The translations under genes were made by a program, and so were the position numbers. From NCBI GenBank assembly GCA_964009845.1, contig CAXGIQ010000008.1, positions 1 through 24,756 of the forward strand: 24,756 bases of DNA. The letters run 5' to 3'. Of the stretch, positions 7,880 to 15,617 are shown one piece after another. Source of the stretch: UBA7312 sp002715345. Lineage in GTDB: Bacteria > Bacteroidota > Bacteroidia > Flavobacteriales > UBA7312. How positions within the stretch are numbered: position 1 is the stretch's first letter; each line of letters begins with the position of its first letter. The notes beneath the pieces are model-generated. The model did no database searches and was not told where the DNA came from. It saw only the letters and a list, made by a program, of their open reading frames with translations.

Positions 7880-7880
7880 A

Positions 7881-8660
7881 ATGAAAACTATCGTATTGGC
7901 TTTAGCCTTTTTATTAGCTGCATGTCAGCAAGATAATACCATTACAACTGATAGTGGTTTGCAGTACGAAATTACCGAAAAAGGAACGGGTGAACAGCCT
8001 CAATCTGGAGACAAAGTAACTGTGCATTATTCAGGCTTTTTAACTGATAGCGCTAAAACAAAATTTGATAGCTCTTTGGATAGAGATCAACCTTTTACAT
8101 TTCAATTAGGTAAAGGACAAGTTATTAAAGGATGGGATGAAGGTATTGCGCTTTTAAGTGTAGGAGATAAGGCAACTTTAACCATTCCTGCTGAATTAGC
8201 TTATGGAGAGCGTGGTGCAGGTAATGTTATTCCTCCTAATTCTGATTTAATTTTTGAGGTTGAACTCCTTTCCTTTAAAACTCCAACACCTATTGTAGCG
8301 TTTAATGTTAAGGGTTTAGATACCATTACTACAGAAAGTGGATTGCAATACATTATGGTTGAGGAAGGACAAGGTGTAAAACCAGTTCATGAGCAGGTAG
8401 TTTCTGTGCACTATACAGGATATTTAACAGACGGAACAATTTTTGATTCATCTGTTGGTCGTGGGGAGCCACTTGCATTTAATATTGGAAAAGGACAGGT
8501 AATCCCAGGATGGGATGAAGGAATTAAGTTATTGAGTGTAGGAACAAAAGCACGATTAATTATCCCTTCAGACTTAGCTTATGGAGAACGTGGAGCTGGA
8601 GGAATTATCCCTTCTAATGCTACACTTATATTTGATGTAGAATTGTTGGAAATAAAATAA
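7881..8660 (+). CDS. Lipoprotein with two FKBP-type peptidyl-prolyl isomerase domains
   Basis: The N terminus MKTIVLALAFLLAAC is a lipoprotein signal with a clear lipobox, so the 259-aa protein is probably membrane-anchored and exported. Two complete FKBP domains follow, at about residues 25-131 and 149-259. Each has the VTVHYSGFLTD / VSVHYTGYLTD strand, the FDSS bend, the GKGQVI-x-GWDEGI active-site loop and LAYGERGAG near the end. FKBPs speed cis-trans isomerisation at proline and help fold exported proteins. The two domains are very alike over the GWDEGI to VELL stretch, which suggests an internal duplication. Its stop overlaps the next start by one base (TAATG). Confidence 0.93.
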   Translation: MKTIVLALAFLLAACQQDNTITTDSGLQYEITEKGTGEQPQSGDKVTVHYSGFLTDSAKTKFDSSLDRDQPFTFQLGKGQVIKGWDEGIALLSVGDKATLTIPAELAYGERGAGNVIPPNSDLIFEVELLSFKTPTPIVAFNVKGLDTITTESGLQYIMVEEGQGVKPVHEQVVSVHYTGYLTDGTIFDSSVGRGEPLAFNIGKGQVIPGWDEGIKLLSVGTKARLIIPSDLAYGERGAGGIIPSNATLIFDVELLEIK

Positions 8661-9403
8661 TGGCATTAGTCAATGAATTTGAAAAACAGGGAAATTTTTT
8701 GTTCCGATACAGAGGACAATTCCCTGTTTTGTTATTTCTATTAGCAGTTCCTTTTTTGTATTGGACAGATGTTACATCTTTAAGTGATTATTCGAAAGAG
8801 ATTTATTGTTATTCTGCGGTCATTTTAAGTATTTTAGGTTTTTGTATTCGTGCTTTTACTGTAGGGACTACTCCGAAAGGAACTTCAGGGCGTAATACCA
8901 AAGAACAAAAAGCGTTTGTGTTGAATACTAAAGGAATCTATTCTACTGTCCGACACCCTTTATATTTAGGTAACTATTTTATGTGGATAGGGATTGTAGT
9001 GTTTACTTACAACCCTTATTTTATTGTTATTGTTAGTTTGTTTTACTGGATTTATTACGAACGGATCATGTATGCCGAAGAACGGTTTTTAGAGCGTAAA
9101 TTCCGAGAAGAATATGTGACATGGGCAAATGGATTGCCAGCGTTTTTACCTAATCTTAAATTGTATAAACCTTCAATAATTCCATTCTCTTTCAAAACAG
9201 TTTTAAGAAGAGAGTATTCGGGGGTATTGGCTAGCGTTGTTGGTTTTGTTTTTGTAGAGGTCTTAAGAGGGTATTTTTCAGTAGGAGAGTGGTTTATTTC
9301 CAATGGCTTTTTATTCGGATTAGTAGCTGCGGTTTTCTTGGCTTTGTTGCTCAGAACATTGAAGCATCACACAGGATTGTTAGCGGAAGAAGGACGCTCT
9401 TAA
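8660..9403 (+). CDS. Isoprenylcysteine methyltransferase (ICMT)-like integral membrane protein
   Basis: This is a 247-aa polytopic membrane protein with about six hydrophobic segments. The core resembles ICMT/PEMT-type membrane methyltransferases: KGIYSTVRHPLYLGNYF (about residues 91-107) with the conserved RHP-Y-G, then a hydrophobic pair, then YERIMYAEERFLERKF with the conserved glutamate and YVTWANGLPAFLPNL. In this superfamily these elements bind S-adenosylmethionine and the methyl acceptor at the membrane face. Bacterial members are mostly uncharacterised, so neither the substrate nor the activity is known. A further C-terminal pair of membrane spans lies beyond the core. It is the last gene of the nrnA operon. 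Confidence 0.8.
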   Translation: MALVNEFEKQGNFLFRYRGQFPVLLFLLAVPFLYWTDVTSLSDYSKEIYCYSAVILSILGFCIRAFTVGTTPKGTSGRNTKEQKAFVLNTKGIYSTVRHPLYLGNYFMWIGIVVFTYNPYFIVIVSLFYWIYYERIMYAEERFLERKFREEYVTWANGLPAFLPNLKLYKPSIIPFSFKTVLRREYSGVLASVVGFVFVEVLRGYFSVGEWFISNGFLFGLVAAVFLALLLRTLKHHTGLLAEEGRS

Positions 9404-9421
9404 ATTTTTTAAAAAAGCAGT

Positions 9422-9452
9422 ATTGTTCGACAACGAAAAGTATTTATATTTG
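9422..9452 (+). promoter_or_regulatory. Bacteroidota-type promoter of tRNA-Met
   Basis: ATTG at 9422-9425 and TATATTTG at 9445-9452 are 19 bp apart. The tRNA begins 11 nt after the -7 box. Confidence 0.7.
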
Positions 9453-9463
9453 CCGACCGAAAT

Positions 9464-9537
9464 GGCGAGGTAGCTCAGTTGGTTAGAGCGTTGGATTCAT
9501 AACCCAGAGGTCGGGAGTTCAAATCTCCCCCTCGCTA
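9464..9537 (+). tRNA. tRNA with CAT anticodon (tRNA-Met, possibly tRNA-Ile2)
   Basis: This 74-nt class I tRNA has acceptor GGCGAGG / CCTCGCT, D arm GCTCAGTTGGTTAGAGC, anticodon loop TTCATAA and T arm GGGAG-TTCAAAT-CTCCC. The first acceptor pair is G-T, and the last anticodon-stem pair (A31, C39) is a mismatch. It lacks the C1-A72 mismatch and GGG/CCC anticodon stem of an initiator, so it is elongator Met or a lysidine-modified Ile2. Elongator Met is more likely. CCA is not encoded. Confidence 0.93.
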
Positions 9538-9539
9538 CT

Positions 9540-9568
9540 AAAACCACTCAATTTGAGTGGTTTTTTTT
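9540..9568 (+). terminator. Intrinsic terminator after tRNA-Met
   Basis: AAAACCACTCAA pairs with TTGAGTGGTTTT around a two-base turn (a longer loop is likely in practice), followed by a run of T. It ends tRNA-Met transcription ahead of surE. Confidence 0.85.
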
Positions 9569-9591
9569 GTATTATATTAAACTTACATTTG
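9566..9591 (+). promoter_or_regulatory. Probable promoter of surE
   Basis: TACATTTG at 9584-9591 is a perfect -7 box, 15 nt before the surE ATG. A TTTG at 9566-9569 lies in the T run of the preceding terminator, but the spacer is only 14 bp, shorter than usual. The -33 assignment is therefore doubtful. Confidence 0.55.
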
Positions 9592-9606
9592 TAAAAAATA
9601 AACTTT

Positions 9607-10377
9607 ATGACACAAAAACCGCTCATTTTAGTAGCTAATGATGATGGTATTTCTGCACCAGGATTACGCGCTTTAATAAAGGTATTGAACGAATTTGGAA
9701 AAGTGGTTGTGGTAGCGCCAGACGGACCACAGTCTGGGATGGGACATGCTATTACATTAAATTCTGCTTTGCGTTGTGATAAAGTTCATATTGATGACGG
9801 CCCTCAAGAAGAGTATTCTTGTAGTGGTACACCTGTAGATTGTGTGAAGTTGGCAGTTAATAAAATCTTGAAGCGTAAGCCAGATTTATGTATTTCAGGA
9901 ATCAATCATGGTTCAAACTCATCCATCAATGTTATTTATTCAGGTACTATGTCTGCTGCTTTGGAAGGAGCCATAGAGGGGATTCCATCTATTGGTTTTT
10001 CATTATTAGATTATGCACATGATGCTGATTTTTCTGTTTCTCAAGAAGTGGTAAGAAAGTTAGTTTCACATGTATTGAAAGAGGGTTTGCCAGAGGGTAG
10101 CTGCTTGAATGTTAACATCCCGAAGTTGCCATCAAAAGATATAAAAGGAATTCGTGTTTGCCGACAAGCAAATGCTAATTGGATAGAGGAATTTGACGAG
10201 CGTAAAGATCCTACTGGAAGAACTTATTATTGGCTTACAGGAACATTCCAAAATTACGATAATGGAGAAGATACTGATGAATGGGCCTTAGCGAATGGAT
10301 ATGTGTCGGTAGTTCCTGTGCAATACGATGTAACGGCTCATCACGTTATACCTTTACTTAAAAATTGGTTGTTATGA
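9607..10377 (+). CDS. surE: 5'/3'-nucleotidase SurE
   Basis: This is a 256-aa cytoplasmic metal-dependent nucleoside monophosphate phosphatase. VANDDGISAPGLRAL (about residues 8-22) carries the acidic metal-binding pair. SGTPVDCVKLA, then SGINHGSNSSINVIYSGTM and AALEGAIEGIPSIGFSL, are the conserved SurE loops. Length is normal. It is the first gene of the surE - small membrane protein - lpxB operon, and its TGA overlaps the next ATG by four bases (ATGA). Confidence 0.95.
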   Translation: MTQKPLILVANDDGISAPGLRALIKVLNEFGKVVVVAPDGPQSGMGHAITLNSALRCDKVHIDDGPQEEYSCSGTPVDCVKLAVNKILKRKPDLCISGINHGSNSSINVIYSGTMSAALEGAIEGIPSIGFSLLDYAHDADFSVSQEVVRKLVSHVLKEGLPEGSCLNVNIPKLPSKDIKGIRVCRQANANWIEEFDERKDPTGRTYYWLTGTFQNYDNGEDTDEWALANGYVSVVPVQYDVTAHHVIPLLKNWLL

Positions 10378-10658
10378 TAAAAGATCAGTTATTTATAAGA
10401 GGTGCAGTGCTAGGATTATTGATTCCGTCAATAGCATTTATGATTTATTCTTTAGTCCGCATGGATGGCGATTTTGTAGCACTTTACTATGAGTTAAATG
10501 CTTTGAATATTCATACGCATGTTATGAGCTTATGTGTGCTAGTCAACACTATTCCTTTTTTTATATTCATTAAATCGAATAGGGAAAAACCAGCACAAGG
10601 TATTTTAATGACTACCATTGTATTTGCTCTGTTTATTACTTTAGATAAACTTTTATGA
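10374..10658 (+). CDS. Small integral membrane protein between surE and lpxB
   Basis: This 94-aa protein starts with MIKDQLF at the ATG overlapping the surE stop and ends with a TGA overlapping the lpxB ATG, so it is translationally coupled at both ends. Three hydrophobic segments are visible: AVLGLLIPSIAFMIYSLV, HVMSLCVLVNTIPFFIFI and GILMTTIVFALFITLDKLL. No catalytic motif or known family is recognisable. Position immediately before lpxB suggests a membrane role near lipid A synthesis, but this is inference from context. Both overlaps make it very likely to be a real gene. Confidence 0.8.
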   Translation: MIKDQLFIRGAVLGLLIPSIAFMIYSLVRMDGDFVALYYELNALNIHTHVMSLCVLVNTIPFFIFIKSNREKPAQGILMTTIVFALFITLDKLL

Positions 10659-11743
10659 AGTATTACCTGATTGCCGGAGAAGCATCGGGTGATATGCATG
10701 CTGCTAACCTGATGAAAGAATTGCGTGTCTTTGATGCAGAAGCGCAGTTTCAGGGTTTTGGTGGTGATAAAATGCAGGCACAAGGGTTAAAACTTGTAAA
10801 ACATTACACAGAAATGGCTTTTATGGGTTTTTTGGAGGTGATATCTAACTTAAACACCATCCGTAAAAACCTTGCTTTAGCTAAAAAAGATATTCAATCA
10901 TTTCAGCCAGATGTATTGATTTTGATTGACTATCCAGGCTTTAATATGCGCATTGCTAAGTTCGCTAAAAAGCTAGGAACAAAAGTGGCTTACTACATCA
11001 CTCCGCAAGTGTGGGCTTGGAGGCAGGGGCGTGTAAAACAACTTAAAAGAGATACGGATTTGCTCTTGCCAATTCTTCCTTTCGAAAATGAGTTTTTTAC
11101 CAATCTTGGAGTAGAGTCTACTTTTGTAGGACATCCTTTGTTAGATGAACTGACCGATAGTAATAGAAAATCGGTAGAGACAGAAAAGCCCGTTATTGCA
11201 CTTTTGCCAGGTAGTAGAAAACAAGAAATTAAAAAGATGCTGCCTTTAATGATGGAGTTGGCCGATCATTTTACCGATTACCAATTCATTATAGCAGGGG
11301 CACCATCCATTACTTCTTCCTTTTATCGAAGCATAACAGGAGACTCTTATTTACCTATTTCAACAGATAAAACATACGAAGTACTGAAAGGAGCCAAAGC
11401 AGCTGTTATTACTTCTGGAACAGCCACTTTAGAAGCGGCTATTCTTCAGGTGCCACAGGTGGTTTGTTACCAAACTTCTGGACTTTCTTATTGGATTGGA
11501 AAGCAAGTGATTAAAGTCCCTTTTATCTCTTTGGTTAACTTGATTTTGAACAAGAAAGTAGTGGCTGAATTGGTACAAGCCGATTTTAATAAAGAACGCC
11601 TTATACAAGAGATTGATAAGTTGCTGAACAAAAAGCAAAGAAAAATTCTTTTAGTGGAATATGAAAAGCTAATTAAAAAACTAGGAACTAAAGGATCTTC
11701 AAGAAGAGCTGCAAAAGCTATTTTATGCTTATTTAAAAATTAG
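10655..11743 (+). CDS. lpxB: Lipid-A-disaccharide synthase
   Basis: This 362-aa GT19 glycosyltransferase joins UDP-2,3-diacylglucosamine to lipid X to form the lipid A disaccharide at the inner membrane. The N terminus YLIAGEASGDMHAANLM is diagnostic. LILIDYPGFNMR, YYITPQVWAW, FVGHPLLDEL, IALLPGSRKQEIKKMLP and ITSGTATLEAAI follow in the family order. Length is slightly short but normal. It is the last gene of the operon. The terminator lies about 100 nt downstream. Confidence 0.96.
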   Translation: MKYYLIAGEASGDMHAANLMKELRVFDAEAQFQGFGGDKMQAQGLKLVKHYTEMAFMGFLEVISNLNTIRKNLALAKKDIQSFQPDVLILIDYPGFNMRIAKFAKKLGTKVAYYITPQVWAWRQGRVKQLKRDTDLLLPILPFENEFFTNLGVESTFVGHPLLDELTDSNRKSVETEKPVIALLPGSRKQEIKKMLPLMMELADHFTDYQFIIAGAPSITSSFYRSITGDSYLPISTDKTYEVLKGAKAAVITSGTATLEAAILQVPQVVCYQTSGLSYWIGKQVIKVPFISLVNLILNKKVVAELVQADFNKERLIQEIDKLLNKKQRKILLVEYEKLIKKLGTKGSSRRAAKAILCLFKN

Positions 11744-11840
11744 TAAATCATGGTTTTAGCTTATAAATATCTAAAACGCCAATTTTTTACGAAATTATTT
11801 TGAGTATAATTTTTTATAGAATTTTAGATTCTATGTACAT

Positions 11841-11875
11841 AAAAAAAACCGGTTTAATTATACCGGCTTTTTTTA
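11841..11875. terminator. Bidirectional terminator between lpxB and the barrel protein gene
   Basis: ACCGGT (with flanking A run) pairs with ACCGGC-T across the loop TTAATTAT. Long A and T runs on either side give both strands a U tract. It lies 98 nt after lpxB and 29 nt after the converging gene. Confidence 0.8.
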
Positions 11876-11903
11876 AAAGTAAATTTTAATTTACTGAAAT
11901 AAT

Positions 11904-12545
11904 TTATGACTTTTTCTTTTTTTCTGAGTCAGATTTTGCTTTATTCTTTTTCTTTTTTTCTGAGTCAGATTTTACTTTATTCTTTTTCTTTTTGTCTGAG
12001 TCAGATTTTACTTTATTCTTTTTCTTTTTGTCTGAGTCAGATTTTTCTGATTTTTTGCCTAATGAATATGATAAACCAAACATCATGCCGTTAAAATCAT
12101 AATCTCCAGATTTAATCATGCTATAATCAAAGCCTAACAAAATTTCATCATTTATACTATATCCTAAACCCATATTCATACCAAATTCATTAGTTGAAGC
12201 TTCATTTCCATCAACACCAGTAGCATGTTCTTTATATGATTCATCAGAAATCATATATAATCCCATTCCAACTTTTAAATTTAATTTTTCAGAAAAATTA
12301 TAAATTAAGCTAGATTGTAAAGGAAGAATACTATACCCAATTCCGTATGAAAGAGAACCTTGAAGATCTAATTTTTCTGAAAGTTCTTGATTATAATTAG
12401 CTCCAATTAAAATAGAACTTGAACTTTCTGCGTGGTGGGTCATTTCTCCATTCCACATTCCATAACCTAAGTTTACACTAAGATTTTGACTAAATGCTGT
12501 TGTTATGCTAAAGACTGCAATCAACAATAAACTGAATTTTTTCAT
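11904..12545 (-). CDS. Small outer-membrane beta-barrel protein with repeated lysine-rich C-terminal tail
   Basis: A signal peptide (MKKFSLLLIAVFSITTAFS, cleaved near Q20) precedes about 140 residues of alternating hydrophobic strands and turns, such as LQGSLSYGIGYSILPLQSSLIYNF, typical of a small OmpX/OmpW-like barrel. The strand FNGMMFGLSYSLG (about 151-163) looks like the last barrel strand. Unusually, it is followed by a 50-residue tail (164-213) of about four copies of a 12-residue unit KSDS(D/E)KKKKNK(V/A). Such a charged tail after the usual C-terminal beta-signal is atypical and may face the periplasm or the outside. Its function is unknown. It has its own promoter and a terminator, so it is probably monocistronic. 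Confidence 0.75.
   Translation of the reverse strand: MKKFSLLLIAVFSITTAFSQNLSVNLGYGMWNGEMTHHAESSSSILIGANYNQELSEKLDLQGSLSYGIGYSILPLQSSLIYNFSEKLNLKVGMGLYMISDESYKEHATGVDGNEASTNEFGMNMGLGYSINDEILLGFDYSMIKSGDYDFNGMMFGLSYSLGKKSEKSDSDKKKKNKVKSDSDKKKKNKVKSDSEKKKKNKAKSDSEKKKKS
11911..12046 (-). repeat. 36-bp tandem repeat, about 3.8 copies, within the barrel protein gene
   Basis: Units begin at 11911, 11947, 11983 and 12019 (plus-strand view), the last being partial. Each contains CTGAGTCAGATTTT and differs from the others by only a few bases. The unit is a multiple of three, so copy-number change keeps the frame. Confidence 0.95.
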
Positions 12546-12570
12546 AATAATTTAATTTAAAAATAGGCTA

Positions 12571-12600
12571 CAAATATATAAGAAATCATGAAACATCAAT
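12571..12600 (-). promoter_or_regulatory. Promoter of the barrel protein gene
   Basis: On the minus strand, ATTG (12600-12597) and a perfect TATATTTG (12578-12571) are 18 bp apart. The ATG is 25 nt downstream. The -33 box lies inside the last codons of ftcD. Confidence 0.65.
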
Positions 12601-14289
12601 TTTGCTATTAATTATTTTTAAGATATCTACTTCTAAGGCACAAGTCTTATCTACTAGTTCCTGTCCTCTTGAAAGGATGTTAGCTACAAACTCTTTATCC
12701 TCACATTCGTTACAGTTAATCTTAACATTCAAGAAAGCACCAATTACTGACGTACGTCCACAAAGCGCACCCACACCGGCATCGGTTACTGAATTTGGGT
12801 TTCCGATTTCTGCCATAGTTTTCATCACTTCCATAGAGTTGTAAGCTGTTTCCATCACTTTAAAAGGGGTTTCAATAGCAAACTTAGTTGCTGATTGTAT
12901 TGCTTCCGCTCTATTGGCTTTATCTGCTTCGCTGTCTTTTGGCAATCTAAAGGCCTCCATGATTTTATTAAAAGCATTGGTGTCTTCATCTACCAAACGT
13001 AATAATTCGTTCTGATAGGCTAATCCTTTTTCTGCCCATTGAGAGAACTCTTCCCAACGGTCGTCCCAACCACGCTTATGAGCCGAAAGGTTAGCCACCA
13101 TAGTACCTAAGGCAGCGCCCATAGCACCGCAGTATGCCGAGATAGATCCTCCACCTGGAGCAGGGCTCTCGCTAGCAGTTTCGTTGGCAAAAGCCACCAA
13201 GTCCATGTCTACTAGGCAATTGTTGTTATCGCTATCCAACATGTACTCAATGATACGTTCTTCTGGGTTGAAAGGCGCTAGCTCATCCAATCCCAAGGTT
13301 TTAATTGCAATCTTGATAATTTCATTTTCAGCAATTCCTAATGAGCGTTCTTGCTTGGTGAGGAAGTACTTACCGGCATCAATCAATACTTTTTTGGGAA
13401 CGAGTCCAACCAATTCAGAACCTGTTACACGCATTCCTCTAGCAATAGCTCTTTCACAGGTTTTGTCAAAAACCTCATGCAAAGGAGAAATATTGATGTC
13501 GGTTAAGTTATAAGAGATTTGCGCTACTCCGTATTCCTCAATAAACCAGCCGATACCTTTTACAGCTTTGAATAAACCGGGCTTTCTTAATGGCTCGCCA
13601 TTCTTGTCTTTTAATAGTTTTCCTGTGATTTTACCGCCTTCTCTTTTTAATCTTCCAGCTTCACGGATGTCGAAGGCTACGGCATTGGCTCTACGTGTAG
13701 AAGTAGTGTTGAGGTTGATGTTGTAAGCCACCAAGAAATCACGCGCTGAAATAGCCGTTGCTCCTGATTTAGCTACAGAGTCATTGAACTCAGCAGGACC
13801 AAAATCAGGTTTCCACGATGGGTCTACTAATTTTTTAGATAAACCTTCGTATTCTCCAGATCGACAGTTCGCTAAATTCTTTCTCTTTTCTTCTTTAGCT
13901 GCAGCTTCGTAATGATAAACAGGGATACCTAAATCAGCACCTACACGAGCGCCCAATTTGTGCGCCCATTCAGATGTTTCTTGCATACTAATGTTGGCAA
14001 TAGGTACTAATGGACAAACATCGGTAGCGCCCATTCTTGGGTGTTCTCCGCTGTGTTTACTCATGTCAATTAGTTCTTGTGCTTTTTGAATTAAAAGGTA
14101 AGCTGCATCAATTACTTGTTGAGGTTCTCCCACAAAGGTAATCACCGTTCTGTTGGTGGCTTTTCCTGGGTCTACATTCAGTAGCTTTACACCGTTTACC
14201 GTTTCTACAATATTGGCAATGGTGTTTATTTTTTCTTGATCGCGTCCTTCCGAAATATTTGGTACGCATTCGATGAGTTGTCTGCTCAT
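12586..14289 (-). CDS. ftcD: Bifunctional glutamate formimidoyltransferase / formimidoyl-THF cyclodeaminase
   Basis: This 567-aa fusion carries out the last steps of histidine breakdown. The N-terminal part (about 1-330) transfers the formimino group from formiminoglutamate to tetrahydrofolate. The C-terminal part (about 345-567) releases ammonia to give 5,10-methenyl-THF. LIECVPNISEGRD opens the transferase domain, and HSGEHPRMGATDVCPLVPI holds the histidine (H83) at the family's active-site position. The cyclodeaminase shows ETASESPAPGGGSISAYCGAMGAAL and the late VGALCGRTSVIGAFLNVKIN. Domain order and length match the animal-type FTCD fusion. Its ATG overlaps the hutI stop by one base (TAATG). 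Confidence 0.95.
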   Translation of the reverse strand: MSRQLIECVPNISEGRDQEKINTIANIVETVNGVKLLNVDPGKATNRTVITFVGEPQQVIDAAYLLIQKAQELIDMSKHSGEHPRMGATDVCPLVPIANISMQETSEWAHKLGARVGADLGIPVYHYEAAAKEEKRKNLANCRSGEYEGLSKKLVDPSWKPDFGPAEFNDSVAKSGATAISARDFLVAYNINLNTTSTRRANAVAFDIREAGRLKREGGKITGKLLKDKNGEPLRKPGLFKAVKGIGWFIEEYGVAQISYNLTDINISPLHEVFDKTCERAIARGMRVTGSELVGLVPKKVLIDAGKYFLTKQERSLGIAENEIIKIAIKTLGLDELAPFNPEERIIEYMLDSDNNNCLVDMDLVAFANETASESPAPGGGSISAYCGAMGAALGTMVANLSAHKRGWDDRWEEFSQWAEKGLAYQNELLRLVDEDTNAFNKIMEAFRLPKDSEADKANRAEAIQSATKFAIETPFKVMETAYNSMEVMKTMAEIGNPNSVTDAGVGALCGRTSVIGAFLNVKINCNECEDKEFVANILSRGQELVDKTCALEVDILKIINSKIDVS

Positions 14290-15539
14290 TATTTTTTTTG
14301 TATTTTTCCGTTAACGATTATTGTTTCTATATGATTGTGCCCAAACGCATACGGTAGGTAAGCGTAAGAAGGCATCGGTTTCGTGATGAATAAGTTGGCT
14401 TTTTTGCCAATAGCAATACTTCCTAATTCATCGCTTACTCCCATAGCATAAGCGGTGTTGATAGTAGTGGCATTGATTACTTCTTCAGGAGTCATTTTGA
14501 GTTGAATACACCCTAAAGAAGCTACAAAGTTCATGTTTCCGCTAGGAGTAGATCCTGGATTGTAATCTGTGGCTAAAGCGACAGGTAGTCCGGCTTGTAT
14601 CATTTTTCTAGCAGGACCATAAGGTATACCTAAAAAGAAGGAACAAGAGGGTAAAAGGGTAGGCATACAGTCCGTTTCTTGTAGTGCTTTTATGTCCGCA
14701 TCATTCATTACTTCTAAATGATCTACCGATAATGCTCCGTATTTTACACTAGCTAGTACGCCACCAATAATATTGAATTGATTGACATGTGTTTTAGGAG
14801 TCAAATTATATTGAGAGGCTGCTGCTAGTAAGCGCTCGGTGTCAGCTACATCAAAGTAACCATATTCACAAAAAATATCTACATATTCGGCCAATCCTTC
14901 TTCTGCTATTTGTGGTAGCATTTCGTTGATGATCAAATCCATGTAGGCGTCTTTATTGCCTTTGTACTCTTGTGGAAGCGCGTGTGCTCCTAAAAAGGTA
15001 GATTTAATGGTGAGTGGAGATATTTCTTTAAGTTTTTTGATAACACGCAGCATTTTTAGCTCAGCAACTAGTGTTAGTCCGTAACCGCTTTTTATCTCTA
15101 CTGCACCTGTTCCCATCATCATAATCTCATTGGCTCTTTGTAAAGTGCTTGCTAATAGTTCTTCTTCGGAAGCATTTTGTAATTTGCGAGCTGAGTTTAA
15201 AATTCCACCTCCTTTCTTAGCGATTTCTTCATAGCTCAATCCCTTGATTCTGTCTGCAAACTCACCCTCTCTACTAGCCGCAAAAACAAGGTGTGTATGG
15301 CTATCGCAATAAGAAGGAAAAACCATACCGCCATCTGCATCAATGATTTGGGTATTGTTCCAATCCTCAATACCAGTCCATTCGTCCATGTTTCCAAAAG
15401 CAGTGATGATGCCATCTTCCATTTCTACAAAGGCATCCTGAATGGTTTTTAATTGAGCCATGTCGGAACCAGCAACTCGCTTTCTAGGTGTTTCTTCTAC
15501 CTGAATTAGTTCGCTGATGTTTTTGATAACGGTTTTCAT
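14289..15539 (-). CDS. hutI: Imidazolonepropionase
   Basis: This is a 416-aa amidohydrolase that opens imidazolone-5-propionate to N-formimino-glutamate, the substrate of the next gene's product. The start at MKTVIKNISELIQ fits the family. The ATG at 15587 would add a hydrophobic leader foreign to this cytoplasmic enzyme and run into the aroC promoter. The metal-binding HTH is at residues 81-83 (CDSHTHLVFAASREGEF). GTGAVEIKSGYGL, FLGAHALPQEYKG, THVNQF, SVDHLE and LATDYNPGSTPSGNM follow. hutH and hutU, the first two steps, are not in this window. Divergent from aroC. A -7-like box with one mismatch (TATTTTCG, minus strand, 15565-15558) lies just upstream. Confidence 0.95.
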   Translation of the reverse strand: MKTVIKNISELIQVEETPRKRVAGSDMAQLKTIQDAFVEMEDGIITAFGNMDEWTGIEDWNNTQIIDADGGMVFPSYCDSHTHLVFAASREGEFADRIKGLSYEEIAKKGGGILNSARKLQNASEEELLASTLQRANEIMMMGTGAVEIKSGYGLTLVAELKMLRVIKKLKEISPLTIKSTFLGAHALPQEYKGNKDAYMDLIINEMLPQIAEEGLAEYVDIFCEYGYFDVADTERLLAAASQYNLTPKTHVNQFNIIGGVLASVKYGALSVDHLEVMNDADIKALQETDCMPTLLPSCSFFLGIPYGPARKMIQAGLPVALATDYNPGSTPSGNMNFVASLGCIQLKMTPEEVINATTINTAYAMGVSDELGSIAIGKKANLFITKPMPSYAYLPYAFGHNHIETIIVNGKIQKK

Positions 15540-15602
15540 AGGTGCAATAATAGGAAGCGAAAATACAAAAAGTAGGACATTCATCACTCCATGTAAATTA
15601 CT

Positions 15603-15610
15603 TATATTTG
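15603..15610 (+). promoter_or_regulatory. -7 promoter box of aroC operon, immediately before the start codon
   Basis: TATATTTG matches TAnnTTTG perfectly. Seven bases separate it from the ATG at 15618. No clear TTTG is seen at -33. Confidence 0.6.
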
Positions 15611-15617
15611 CTCATCT

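Noticed and set aside
11906..12094. Plus-strand ORF with FFLSQILLYSFS repeats
   Set aside because: It is the antisense reading of the 36-bp repeats; the minus-strand frame has a signal peptide, barrel and promoter.
15540..15587. Longer HutI with an extra N-terminal MMNVLLFVFSLPIIAP
   Set aside because: The extension is hydrophobic and foreign to the family, and it would run toward the aroC promoter; the normal start is at 15539.
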